A DNA stretch of 64,000 nt from Rhodospirillaceae bacterium SYSU D60007 (GTDB taxonomy: Bacteria > Pseudomonadota > Alphaproteobacteria > Reyranellales > Reyranellaceae). Shown here in pieces: positions 8,113-16,553 of this stretch. The stretch spans positions 1 through 64,000 of the forward strand of contig QOCQ01000012.1 in assembly GCA_003574685.1 (NCBI GenBank). Direction: 5' to 3'. The notes under the pieces are model-generated. The model searched no databases. It saw only the letters and a program-made list of their open reading frames with translations, and was not told where the DNA came from. The translations under genes and the position numbers were made by a program. The stretch's first letter is position 1. Every line of letters begins with the position of its first letter.

Positions 8113-9114
8113 TCAGGACTTCTTGGTTTCGGCGAGATACGCCTTCACCGGTTTTTCCGCAGCCGGCACCCGCTTGAGGAAGGCATCGAGCAGCGGCGCA
8201 GTCTTCGCGCGAAGCTCCTTCATCATCGCCGGCGAAATGCTGACGAGCTCCATCCCGTTGTCCGTCAGCTTCTTGAGGCTGTCCTTGTCGTTTTTCACCG
8301 AGACGGCCCAGAACTCGGGTTCCAGCTTCTGCGCCAGCGCTTCGATCGCCTTCTGCTGCTCCGGCTTGAGTTTCTTCCAGGAGTCGAGATTGACGTTCAT
8401 CATCTGGCACGACCAGGTGTGGTTGGTCGGGTAGATATATTTCAGGAACTCCCAGAACTTGCCGTCCACGCCCGAGGTCGCCGAAGTGGAAACGCCATGG
8501 ACCGCGCCGGAGGCCAGCGCCGGAATCGTCTCGCCCCAGGGGATCAGGATCGGCGCCATGCCGATGGCCGCCAGCATGTCCTGGGCGTTCTTGTCGGGCA
8601 CGCGGATCTTCACGCCTTTCAGGCCGTCGATGGAATCGACCTTGATCTTCAGGTGCAGATACTGGGTCGGCCACGGCACCATGTAGAGGATCTTCTGGTT
8701 ATTGCGCGCGGCCACCTTCTCGAACTCCGGCCGCAGGTACTTGTGCAGCACCTTCAGCTCGTCCGCCGAGCTCACGAGGAAAGGAATCGACTCGGTGCCG
8801 AGGATCGGCTCGTCGCCGATCTGCTGGATGTTGAGCACGTCGGCGATGGGCACCAGGCCGTCGCGCACCGCGCGCAGGTGTTCGGGTCCCTTGAAGCCAA
8901 GCTGGCCGCCGGCTTTCACGACGATCTCGACCTCGCCGCCGGTGGCCTTCTTCACTTCCTCCGCAAAGCGCTTGGCGTTCTGCGTATGGAAGTTGCCGTC
9001 CGGCCACACCGTTGAGAGATCCCACGTCACTCCGGCCTGCGCGGCACGCACGCCGATCGCCATCGCAGCGCCGCCGGCTGCCGTGCCCAGGAAGGTCCTG
9101 CGTGTGCTGTTCAT
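8113..9114 (-). CDS. TRAP transporter substrate-binding protein (DctP-type), Tat-exported
   Basis: The 333-residue protein has a twin-arginine signal peptide (STRRTFLG, residues 3-10, then a small-residue hydrophobic stretch ending in RAAQAG). A DctP fold follows, with the KVWPD-like N-terminal strand, GGEVEIVVKAGGQLGF and KIRVPDKNAQDMLAAIG. The ATG at 9114 is chosen because the signal peptide begins there with an AGGGAG site upstream; a longer frame back to 9300 lacks family sequence. TRAP binding proteins capture carboxylates and similar small acids in the periplasm. The ligand here is unknown. Tat export implies folding, or folding with a cofactor, before secretion. Confidence 0.9.
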   Translation of the reverse strand: MNSTRRTFLGTAAGGAAMAIGVRAAQAGVTWDLSTVWPDGNFHTQNAKRFAEEVKKATGGEVEIVVKAGGQLGFKGPEHLRAVRDGLVPIADVLNIQQIGDEPILGTESIPFLVSSADELKVLHKYLRPEFEKVAARNNQKILYMVPWPTQYLHLKIKVDSIDGLKGVKIRVPDKNAQDMLAAIGMAPILIPWGETIPALASGAVHGVSTSATSGVDGKFWEFLKYIYPTNHTWSCQMMNVNLDSWKKLKPEQQKAIEALAQKLEPEFWAVSVKNDKDSLKKLTDNGMELVSISPAMMKELRAKTAPLLDAFLKRVPAAEKPVKAYLAETKKS

Positions 9115-9175
9115 GATGATTGCGCTCCCTGTTGGTTGTTCACCCCGTTTCAGGCCACTTGCCGTCCTGCGGACG

Positions 9176-10843
9176 CTACTCCGCTGCCTTGCGCTGCAAC
9201 CCGTACGTCTCCTGTGCCGATTGCGGCGACACCAGACCTTCGGCGACATCCTGCTCCACCGCCTGCGGATCGCGCTGCCGCGGATCGCCCAGCCCGCCAC
9301 CGCCCGGGGTCATGATCACCAGCCGGTCGCCGGGCGGGATCGTCTGTGAGCCCTTGCCCTTCAGCGTCCTGCCCGATTTCAGGCCGACATAGCCAGGCGC
9401 GCCATTCCGCCCGCCGTCGCGGCCGCGCGGCGGATAGTCGATGCGGTCATAGGCGGCCAGCAGGTCGAACGGCATGTCGACGCCGGAGCCGACCTCGATG
9501 ATCTGGCCCAGGCCGCCCCGGTGCGTGCCGGCGCCGCCGCTGTCGGGCCGCAGCTCCTTCTTCCAGAAGATCAGCGGCGTGATCGACTCCGCGATCTCGA
9601 CCGGCGTGCCGCGCACGCCGGAGGGGTAGGCCGTGGCCGACAATCCGTCGGCGTGCGGCCGCGCGCCGGTGCCGCCGTTGCTGGTGACGGCCATGGTGAA
9701 GCCGTAGTTGCCGCCTTCGCCGCCCTTCACCATGCCGCGCACGTTCAGGTTCCACAGGCACGAGGTGCCCTCGGCAGGCACCCGGTCAGGAACGGCCTGG
9801 CGCAGGCAGCCAAAGGCCACATCGGGAAGCATCTGGCCGATAATGTGGCGTGACAGGACGGGTGCCGGCTTCTGGGCATTGAGGATGCAGCCCGGCGGCG
9901 CCGACACCGTGAGCGGCGCCAGCGAGCCGGCATTGTTGGGAATGCGTGCGGAGACGACGCAGCCAAGGCCGAACACGGTGTAGGCGGTGGTGTAGGCGAT
10001 CGGCACGTTGATGCCGTGCCGGGCCTGCGGGTCGGTGCCGGTGTAATCGACGTGAATTCCCTTGTCGCTGATCGTCGTGGTGGCGGCCAGCCTGATCGGC
10101 GAGTCATAGCCGTCGATCATCATCTCGTTGCGCCAGGAGCCCTTGGGCAATTTCGCGACCTCGGCCAGGACCGCCTCGCGGCTGCGCTCCAGGACGAAGC
10201 CGGACAGCGTGTCGAGATCGGCCAGCTCGAACTCCTCCATCATCTCGACCAGCCGCCGGCAGCCGATATCGTTGCAGCCGGCCAGCGAGTAGACATCACC
10301 CTCGGTATCGACCGGCAGGCGGGTGTTGGCCCGGATCATCGCCAGCAGGGTTTCGTTCATGCGCCCCTGATCCGCGAGCTTCAGCATCGGGATGTAGAGG
10401 CCTTCCATGAACACGTCTGTAGCGTCGGGGCCGAAACCGATACCGCCGATATCCGTCAGATGGCTGGTGCAGGAGAACAGCGCCACCAGCCGGCCGTCCT
10501 TGAAGCAGGGAGTCGTCAGCACGAAGTCGTTGGTATGGCCGGTGCCCATCCACGGGTCATTGGTGATGTAGATGTCGCCCGGCTTCATCGTCTGGGTGGG
10601 GAAGTGGCGGATGAAGTGCTTCACCGACTCCGCCATCGAGTTGACATGACCCGGCGTGCCGGTGACGGCCTGCGCCAGCATGCGGCCTTTCAGGTCGAAG
10701 ACGCCCGCCGACAGGTCGCCGGCCTCGCGCACGATCGGGCTGAAGGCCGTGCGCATCAGCGTCTGCGCCTGTTCCTCGACGACCGCGATCAGCCGGTTCC
10801 ACATGATCTGCAGGTCGATCTGGCCGAGACTGTTGGACGACAT
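9176..10843 (-). CDS. hyuB: Hydantoinase B / N-methylhydantoinase subunit B (HyuB) family
   Basis: The 555-residue length and motifs fit the HyuB/oxoprolinase C-terminal family. TNDPWMGTGHTNDF lies at about 94-107, and other patterns include VDYTGTDPQARHGINVP, GCILNAQKPAPV and a C-terminal GGGGLGDP close to the end (about 519-526). HyuB works with HyuA in ATP-dependent opening of cyclic amides such as N-methylhydantoin, 5-oxoproline or acetophenone-type carboxylation substrates. The gene lies 31 bases after hyuA and 61 bases before the TRAP genes. Ring-opening is known for the family; the exact substrate is not determined here. Confidence 0.9.
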   Translation of the reverse strand: MSSNSLGQIDLQIMWNRLIAVVEEQAQTLMRTAFSPIVREAGDLSAGVFDLKGRMLAQAVTGTPGHVNSMAESVKHFIRHFPTQTMKPGDIYITNDPWMGTGHTNDFVLTTPCFKDGRLVALFSCTSHLTDIGGIGFGPDATDVFMEGLYIPMLKLADQGRMNETLLAMIRANTRLPVDTEGDVYSLAGCNDIGCRRLVEMMEEFELADLDTLSGFVLERSREAVLAEVAKLPKGSWRNEMMIDGYDSPIRLAATTTISDKGIHVDYTGTDPQARHGINVPIAYTTAYTVFGLGCVVSARIPNNAGSLAPLTVSAPPGCILNAQKPAPVLSRHIIGQMLPDVAFGCLRQAVPDRVPAEGTSCLWNLNVRGMVKGGEGGNYGFTMAVTSNGGTGARPHADGLSATAYPSGVRGTPVEIAESITPLIFWKKELRPDSGGAGTHRGGLGQIIEVGSGVDMPFDLLAAYDRIDYPPRGRDGGRNGAPGYVGLKSGRTLKGKGSQTIPPGDRLVIMTPGGGGLGDPRQRDPQAVEQDVAEGLVSPQSAQETYGLQRKAAE

Positions 10844-10874
10844 GCTGCGGTATCCTCAGCTACGTGCGGAAACT

Positions 10875-12989
10875 CTAGGCCGCCCGGGGGCGGCTCGTCG
10901 ATGTTTTCCGCTCCAGTACGATGCCGCCTGCGGCATCGAGCCACGCTTCGAATGTTGCCGATACGAAGGTCGAGGTCTCGTCCTCGGCGATGATAGCCGG
11001 TCCGGTGACCGTTGAACCCGGGACAAGGTCGTTGCGCCAGTAGACCGGCACCTCGACGTGCTGCGACAGGCGGGCGTCAAAGAAGCGGCGCGTCCCCACC
11101 GGCTTTGGCGGCGGTTGCCGGTCCGGCGGCGTTACCGGCTCGGGCCGCCGTACCTCGGTCGAAACCGTGACCGACCAGCTCAGCACCTCGATGGCGGCGC
11201 CCGGAATGTGCCGTTCGAACAGCACGGCATATTCCTTCTCGAAGGTGGTGCGCAGAGCGTCAGCATCCTTGGCGGTCAATGCCCGCACCGGCAGCGGCAC
11301 GGTGATCTCATGCCCCTGGCCGACATAGCGCATATAGGCAACCCGCGTTTCGACGACCTTCTGTCCGCGCGCGCCCGGCGCGACCAGGGCATGTGCCTCG
11401 CGCGCCATCTCGTCAATGAGGGCGTTGGCCGCTGCGGGATCGAACTCGTCCAGTCGCATGTAGCGCGAGTGAATGAGCTCGTACGCCACCGGCGCCTGCA
11501 GAAAGCCGACAGCCGACCCGACACCGGCGTTGGGCGGCACGACGATGCGGTCAAGCCCCAGCTTCTCCGCCAGCCGCGCGGCGTGCAAAGGCGCCGCACC
11601 GCCGAAGGCGATCATCGTGTGCTCGCCGATGACCGCACCGCGCTCGACGGCATGCACACGCGCGGCGTTGGCCATGTTCTCATCGACAATCTCGCCGACA
11701 CCGTACGCCGCCATCTCGCCCGACAGCGCCAGTTCGCCGCCGATCGCCGCGTCAAGCGCCTTGCGGGCGCTCTCGACATCGAGGTGGATCGTGCCGCCGG
11801 CGAACCGCGCCGGATCGATCTTGCCCAGCACCACATCGGCATCGGTTACGGTCGGCCTGTCGCCGCCGCGGCCGTAGGAAGCGGGACCCGGTTCCGCGCC
11901 GGCGCTCTCCGGTCCCACGACGATGCGTTTGAGCTCATCGACACGCGCGATCGACCCGCCGCCCGCGCCGATCTCGACCATCTCGATGACGGGGATCCGC
12001 AGCGGCAAGCCACTGCCCTTGAGAAACCGTGCCGCGCGGTCCACCTCGAAGCTGCGGGACTTGAAGGGCGTGTAGTGCTGGATCAGACAGATCTTGGCTG
12101 TCGTGCCGCCCATATCGAAGGAGAGCACCTTGTCCTCGCCGCGCTCCGCCGCGATGTTGGCTGCCAGGATCGCGCCCCCCGCCGGTCCGGATTCGACAAG
12201 CCGGATCGGGAACTTGCGCGCCGTCTCCAGCGCCGTCAGTCCGCCACCCGACGTCATCAGGTACACCGTGCCGCGGAAGCCCTCGGCTGCAAATCCGTCG
12301 CGCAGCCGTGCGAGGTAACCCGCCATCAGCGGCTGGATGTAGGCGTTCGCCACTGCGGTCGATGTGCGCTCGTACTCGCGTACTTCCGGACAGACCTCGC
12401 ACGACAGCGTGATGGACAGTCCCGGCATCGCCTCCAGCAGGATCTCCCGCGTGCGCAGCTCGTGCACCGGATTGGCGTAGGAATGCAGGTAGGCAATCGC
12501 CACGGCGCCGATTTCCTCGCGCCGCAGGGCCGGCACCAGGGCGCGTACGGCAGCCTCGTCGAGCGGCAGGCGTACGCTGCCGTGCACGTCGAGCCGCTCC
12601 GGCACGGTGAAGCGCAGTGCGCGCGGCACGAGTTGCCGGGGCTTTTCGATGAAGACGTCATACTGGTCGTAGCGGCTTTCGTAGGCGATCTCCAGCGTGT
12701 CGCGGAATCCCTCGGTGGCGATCAGCGCGGTCTTCGCGCCCTTGCGTTCGATCACGGCGTTCGTCGCCAGGGTCGTGCCGTGCACGAAGACATCAATCTC
12801 GGCAAAACCGCGATTGGCATCGTTCAGGATTGCGCGCGTGCCGCTCATCACGGCTTCTTCGGGTGCGCGCGGCGTCGTCAGCACCTTGCGCGTGAGGCGC
12901 CTGCCGCCAGCCCGGGGATCGCCGATCTCCAACACCACGTCAGTGAACGTGCCGCCGATATCGACGGCCAGACGCATCGCATCACTCAC
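10875..12989 (-). CDS. hyuA: Hydantoinase A / N-methylhydantoinase subunit A (HyuA) family
   Basis: The 704-residue protein carries the ASKHA ATP-site phosphate-1 loop DIGGTFTD (residues 10-17), HGTTLATNAVIERKG, SGPAGGAILAAN, the second phosphate loop DMGGTTAKI and the GAGGGSIARVD segment. It is the ATP-hydrolysing partner of HyuB. A GTG start at 12989 is chosen for its GGAGA site 8 bases upstream; the ATG at 12977 is an alternative. It is the first gene of the minus-strand catabolic block and has a 135-base upstream gap, where its promoter should lie. Acetone or acetophenone carboxylase subunits share this fold, but no carboxylase gamma subunit is nearby. Confidence 0.9.
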   Translation of the reverse strand: MSDAMRLAVDIGGTFTDVVLEIGDPRAGGRRLTRKVLTTPRAPEEAVMSGTRAILNDANRGFAEIDVFVHGTTLATNAVIERKGAKTALIATEGFRDTLEIAYESRYDQYDVFIEKPRQLVPRALRFTVPERLDVHGSVRLPLDEAAVRALVPALRREEIGAVAIAYLHSYANPVHELRTREILLEAMPGLSITLSCEVCPEVREYERTSTAVANAYIQPLMAGYLARLRDGFAAEGFRGTVYLMTSGGGLTALETARKFPIRLVESGPAGGAILAANIAAERGEDKVLSFDMGGTTAKICLIQHYTPFKSRSFEVDRAARFLKGSGLPLRIPVIEMVEIGAGGGSIARVDELKRIVVGPESAGAEPGPASYGRGGDRPTVTDADVVLGKIDPARFAGGTIHLDVESARKALDAAIGGELALSGEMAAYGVGEIVDENMANAARVHAVERGAVIGEHTMIAFGGAAPLHAARLAEKLGLDRIVVPPNAGVGSAVGFLQAPVAYELIHSRYMRLDEFDPAAANALIDEMAREAHALVAPGARGQKVVETRVAYMRYVGQGHEITVPLPVRALTAKDADALRTTFEKEYAVLFERHIPGAAIEVLSWSVTVSTEVRRPEPVTPPDRQPPPKPVGTRRFFDARLSQHVEVPVYWRNDLVPGSTVTGPAIIAEDETSTFVSATFEAWLDAAGGIVLERKTSTSRPRAA

Positions 12990-13124
12990 TCGCCAGGTCT
13001 CCGTTCGCTTCTCGATTCATCGGGCAACGCGTGCGTCCTCGCGGCCGGGTGCGCACACTAGTGGGCATGGTCTTTCGATGCAATTCAGATGCCGCAGGCG
13101 TTCCGGAATACGGGAAAGGGCCGC

Positions 13125-14054
13125 TCACATCGCAACACCTTGGGGGTCTGGCCCAATCAGCGCCCATGTGAGTTCGTGCCTGTTGTGGTGCGCATGAAAC
13201 AGCCGGGTGCCGGGAATGACCAGGAATTTGGCTGCCGTGTCGTGATCGGTGGCACTCTGGAATTTGAGTGTGCAGACGAAGTTTCGGACATTCCCGGTCG
13301 CACGCCAGCGCTGCACCAGTGCCAGCAGCCGCGGCGGATAGCAAATGATGTCTGCACATAGCCAGTCGATGCGCTGGAAGTGCGCAGGATCAAGCGCGAA
13401 GGCACTCTCGTTGCGCCATTCGACGCCGGGCATCGCCGCCACAGCCGGGTCGAGCGCTGCCTTGTCGACGGCGATGACGCGTGCGCCAAGTTTTGCCAGC
13501 ACCCAGGTCCAGCCGCCCGGCGCGGCACCCAGATCCAGACACAGCTCGCCCGCACGGGGTCGCACACCGAGCCGGGTGAACGCCTCCCAGAGCTTGAGAT
13601 AGGCTCGGCTGGGCGGTCCCGACCGGTCCTCGACGAAGGTGATTTCGCCGTTGGGGAATGGCGAATCGCATCGCGCTGCATGGAGGAGCCTGTCCGGCGC
13701 CAGCAGCGTCCATGAACCCAGCGGCGCCTGCGGCGGATCGGAAGGAAACTCCAGGGGCCTTGCCGATACATGCGGCAGGCGATTCTGGATCAGCGCGGCG
13801 CGCCGGTGATGCAGGGGTGTGTACATTGCCCAGTTGCGCTGTATGGCGCGCAGCTTCGTCGCCGCATCGCTGATCGAGGCAATCGAGGCTTCCTGCACGT
13901 CATGCCAGACATTGGCCGCCCAGGCGCTCGCCACGGCAGCACCCTCGGTCACGAACAGGCGCCCGTGGATCATAACCACGCGCACCTGGGCACGGCGCAG
14001 CTCCTCCGCGAGCTGCGGCTCGAATCCTTCGGCGGCAAGATAGGCGGTACGCAT
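13125..14054 (-). CDS. RlmM-like 23S rRNA 2'-O-methyltransferase (FtsJ fold)
   Basis: The 309-residue protein has an N-terminal THUMP-like region (MRTAYLAAEGFEPQLAEEL) and a C-terminal Rossmann methyltransferase with the SAM loop LDLGAAPGGWTW (173-184), AVDK and a late CTLKFQ segment. This arrangement fits the RlmM family, which methylates C2498 of 23S rRNA using S-adenosylmethionine. It is shorter than E. coli RlmM (about 366 residues). The start at 14054 is chosen because GGGGGAG lies 5 bases upstream. The longer frame to 14195 is built from a repeat element. It is transcribed alone on the minus strand. Confidence 0.8.
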   Translation of the reverse strand: MRTAYLAAEGFEPQLAEELRRAQVRVVMIHGRLFVTEGAAVASAWAANVWHDVQEASIASISDAATKLRAIQRNWAMYTPLHHRRAALIQNRLPHVSARPLEFPSDPPQAPLGSWTLLAPDRLLHAARCDSPFPNGEITFVEDRSGPPSRAYLKLWEAFTRLGVRPRAGELCLDLGAAPGGWTWVLAKLGARVIAVDKAALDPAVAAMPGVEWRNESAFALDPAHFQRIDWLCADIICYPPRLLALVQRWRATGNVRNFVCTLKFQSATDHDTAAKFLVIPGTRLFHAHHNRHELTWALIGPDPQGVAM

Positions 14055-14101
14055 GGCGACTCCCCCGAACTCGCCCTTTGCGCGCCGCTTTGCAAGCAGC
14101 G

Positions 14102-14259
14102 CATTCGCGTACCTGTTTACCCGCCTCGCTCCGCCGATCCATACGCGAGCGAACGCCGCGTCGAAATTGCCTTCATGGTGAACTTGTCGAACCATGAAGC
14201 GGTTCTCTCGTCCCCGTGTTCGCCCAGCGGAGCGAGGCGGGTAATCAGGATTGCGAATG
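14102..14259. repeat. Palindromic intergenic element, family B copy 2
   Basis: Left arm 14102-14134 and right arm 14227-14259 are inverted repeats based on TTACCCGCCTCGCTCCGC flanked by an outer GCATTCGC motif. The arms match the ends of the element at 4755-4909, but the interior is different and lacks the GAAG-loop hairpin. It separates the methyltransferase from the small membrane protein gene. Confidence 0.75.
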
Positions 14260-14267
14260 ATCTGCGG

Positions 14268-14588
14268 CTATAAGCAGTGAGAGTCGGATGTGCTGACGAT
14301 CAGCCAGTCGCGGCGTGCACGGTCTGGCGATGTCGTGGAGTCTATGTCGCCGACAGCGGGCGCACGGGGCCGTCGCGCCGCCAGCAATTGCCAGAGCCGG
14401 AAGAGATTGCACGGCAATAACAGAAGATGGAGAACAATGACCGGCTCCAGAAGCGCGACTGTCCCGTAAGCAATGAACGACAGGTTGGAGGCCACCGCCG
14501 CGATACGCAGAGCGAGCATCGACTGCATGGAGAAGGTCAGCAGGGTCAGGGCCGCGGCCAGCCAGCCTGTCAGTTCGCCTGCGGACAT
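14268..14588 (-). CDS. Small inner-membrane protein, three predicted helices
   Basis: The 106-residue product is dominated by three hydrophobic segments at about 6-30, 31-48 and 49-68. An arginine-rich turn follows, then a polar tail of about 35 residues. The core (LRIAAVASNLSFIAYG, then PVIVLHLLLLPCNLFRLWQL) resembles the short membrane cores seen in YgjV-like or cyclic-nucleotide-linked membrane proteins. No catalytic motif is visible. The ATG at 14588 lies 34 bases beyond the stop of the next upstream gene on the same strand, so the two may be cotranscribed. Function unknown. Confidence 0.6.
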   Translation of the reverse strand: MSAGELTGWLAAALTLLTFSMQSMLALRIAAVASNLSFIAYGTVALLEPVIVLHLLLLPCNLFRLWQLLAARRPRAPAVGDIDSTTSPDRARRDWLIVSTSDSHCL

Positions 14589-14621
14589 GGATCGGCGCCG
14601 CCTGCCGGCGTTGAGCGTGTG

Positions 14622-15320
14622 TCAGATCCGGCAGCGGAAGACCTCATCGATATAGGCTGCCACGTTCCTGTGCACTTCATTGCCTGAACGCTCCAGCCAG
14701 GCCTTGATGGGCGGGTACGTGAGGACGCTTGCCGGGTCTTGCGGGTTGATGGCCGTTTGTGCGTCGACGATCGATCGGCGGGCGCCGAAGTAAAGGCCGA
14801 TGCCGATTTGCCACTGATCGTCTATCGGGCGGCCTGGTTTCCCCGCGTCCTTGACCCGAAGGGCAAGATACCCGGCAATGAAGAAATCAGCGGTGATCGG
14901 GTTGATGACATCCACGGGATAGCCCTTCAGGGTCAGGGGCAGCCGGTGTGCGCCCGAATTGCAGTGGTCCGTCCCCATATGCGCGAGAAACTGATCCAGT
15001 TCGGGTTTCAGCTTCGACCGCACATCGTTGTACGCCGCCACATAGAGCTGACCCGGGCCCTGCCCGCCGGTCCATCCGTGCAGTTTGCGCGCCAGGGGAC
15101 CGAGGCGACCCAGCACGGGAACGTTGGGGGAAATGTCGTGCGGGATGATCTGTTCGCCCAGCCATTCGCGGAATCCGATCCGCCTGGCCTCGGCGCGGAT
15201 GATGCCCCACACCCGCAGCGGCGTCAGCCCGTTCCTGGTGTGGGCGTCAAGCGTCATGCTGGTCTTGAGAATGGCGACCGCGGCGCCCTTGCTCTCGCGG
15301 GGAAGAGATACCTGGCTCAT
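14622..15320 (-). CDS. Unrecognised 232-residue cytoplasmic protein
   Basis: I do not recognise this gene. The start at 15320 (MSQVSLPRES) is supported by AAGGAG 6 bases upstream; the frame extends to 15446, but that extension reads through the likely promoter. The product has no signal peptide or membrane segment. Notable stretches are TPLRVWGIIRAEARRIGFREWLGEQIIPHDISP, a His/Cys-containing GTDHCNSGAH around residue 140, and a PVDVINPITADFFIAGYLALRV segment. It is divergent from the first AraC regulator across a 208-base gap, the usual position of a regulator target. Confidence 0.65.
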   Translation of the reverse strand: MSQVSLPRESKGAAVAILKTSMTLDAHTRNGLTPLRVWGIIRAEARRIGFREWLGEQIIPHDISPNVPVLGRLGPLARKLHGWTGGQGPGQLYVAAYNDVRSKLKPELDQFLAHMGTDHCNSGAHRLPLTLKGYPVDVINPITADFFIAGYLALRVKDAGKPGRPIDDQWQIGIGLYFGARRSIVDAQTAINPQDPASVLTYPPIKAWLERSGNEVHRNVAAYIDEVFRCRI

Positions 15321-15528
15321 CCAACGCTCCTTGTCGCCGAACGGGAAGTTGCGGGACCCATGTGTGTTCACACTACTGATCCCGGCACGTCCCCTCTTGG
15401 ACGGGCACGACAATAAAGTAGGACTGAAGCGCCAGTTAGTAATCACTCATTTCCGTTGCGCCGTAAATTTGATACGTTGGGTGAAGCGGCAGGCACGAAG
15501 ACGGTCAACATCGAAGGCGGGCCTGGTC
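15321..15528. promoter_or_regulatory. Divergent promoter region between an unknown gene and the AraC pair
   Basis: This 208-base gap lies between oppositely oriented genes and is locally AT-rich at 15410-15480. It contains a GTGTGTTCACAC-type near-palindrome at about 15362-15373 that could be an operator. No consensus promoter can be named with confidence. Confidence 0.4.
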
Positions 15529-16524
15529 ATGAGCACTGCGGGCATTATCGCAACCGGCGATCGCAGCGATTGCTCCATCGTCCGGTTCTCGACCGAGGAC
15601 TACGCGCCGCACGAGCGCCTTGATGCATGCCGTGACGTCTACGGGCGAACGCTGTCCAGGCGGGACATCGAGCCTCTCCCGGACGAGCCATTTCGTACCG
15701 ACGTCACCCTGTGGCGCATGCCGGGCCTGGGGATCGCGAAGGCCCGCCGATCGGCAGCGATCTATCGTCTGCCGCGGCAATTCATCGACAGCGACGATGT
15801 GTTCATCACCGTCGGCCTGACCTCCGGCTGCGAGGTGCATCAGCGCGGCCGCCTGCTCGATCTGAAGCCGGGCGAGGCGAGCGTGATGATCACGTCGGAA
15901 CCGGCCTGCCTGAAGGTGCCGAGCTGCGGCCAGTACATCAACGTGCGGGCGCCACGGCGCGTCCTGTCGCCGTCCGTCGCCGACCTGGACGCCGCGTGTT
16001 GTCAGCGCATCCCCGCGCACAATCCCGCGCTGCGGCTGCTGACCTGCTATATCGGCCTCATCGAGGAGACCCAGGATTTCGCTGCGCCTGACCTGCGACG
16101 GCAGGTCGTGACGCATATCCACGACCTCATGGGGCTGGCCATCGGCGCGACACGCGACGCCGCCGAAACCGCCCGGAGCCGGGGCGGGCGCGCGGCGCGG
16201 TTGCGCGCCATCAAGCAGGACATCGCCAACCGGCTCGACCAGCCTGACCTGTCGGTGGCGCTGATCGCCGCGCAGCACCGGGTGAGGCCGCGCTGGCTCC
16301 AGCGGCTGTTCGAAGCCGAGGGCACGACCTTTACGGAGTACGTTCTCGCGCAGCGCCTTGCGCGCGCCCACCGCCTGCTGACCGATCCGCGCCGTGCCAG
16401 CATGAAGATCAGCGCGATCGCGCTCGATACCGGCTTCGGGGATCTGTCCTATTTCAACCGCGCGTTTCGCCGGCGCTACGGCGTGACGCCCTCCGAGTTG
16501 CGCGCGACAGCCATCTGCGGCTAA
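15529..16524 (+). CDS. AraC family transcriptional regulator, tandem copy 1
   Basis: The 331-residue protein has an N-terminal ligand/oligomerisation domain of about 215 residues and a C-terminal double helix-turn-helix of the AraC/XylS type: LSVALIAAQHRVRPRWLQRLF, then KISAIALDTGFGDLSYFNRAFRRRYGVTPSE. The ATG at 15529 is chosen because both paralogues share the same start context (GGCGGG-CTGGTC-ATGAG). It is followed after 29 bases by a paralogue. The C-terminal 120 residues are nearly identical between the two, whereas the sensor parts share only about half of their residues by eye. It is divergent from the unknown gene at 14622-15320, a likely target. The ligand is unknown. Confidence 0.88.
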   Translation: MSTAGIIATGDRSDCSIVRFSTEDYAPHERLDACRDVYGRTLSRRDIEPLPDEPFRTDVTLWRMPGLGIAKARRSAAIYRLPRQFIDSDDVFITVGLTSGCEVHQRGRLLDLKPGEASVMITSEPACLKVPSCGQYINVRAPRRVLSPSVADLDAACCQRIPAHNPALRLLTCYIGLIEETQDFAAPDLRRQVVTHIHDLMGLAIGATRDAAETARSRGGRAARLRAIKQDIANRLDQPDLSVALIAAQHRVRPRWLQRLFEAEGTTFTEYVLAQRLARAHRLLTDPRRASMKISAIALDTGFGDLSYFNRAFRRRYGVTPSELRATAICG

Positions 16525-16553
16525 AGACGCTGGCATCGAGGCGGGTCTGGTTC

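Noticed and set aside
9115-9300. N-terminal extension of the DctP gene
   Set aside because: The extension is Arg-rich and precedes a perfect Tat signal peptide; a start at 9114 with an AGGGAG site is far better.
11058-13061. A 667-codon plus-strand frame opposite hyuA
   Set aside because: Shadow of hyuA; it contains no recognisable domain, and hyuA has clear ATP-binding loops.
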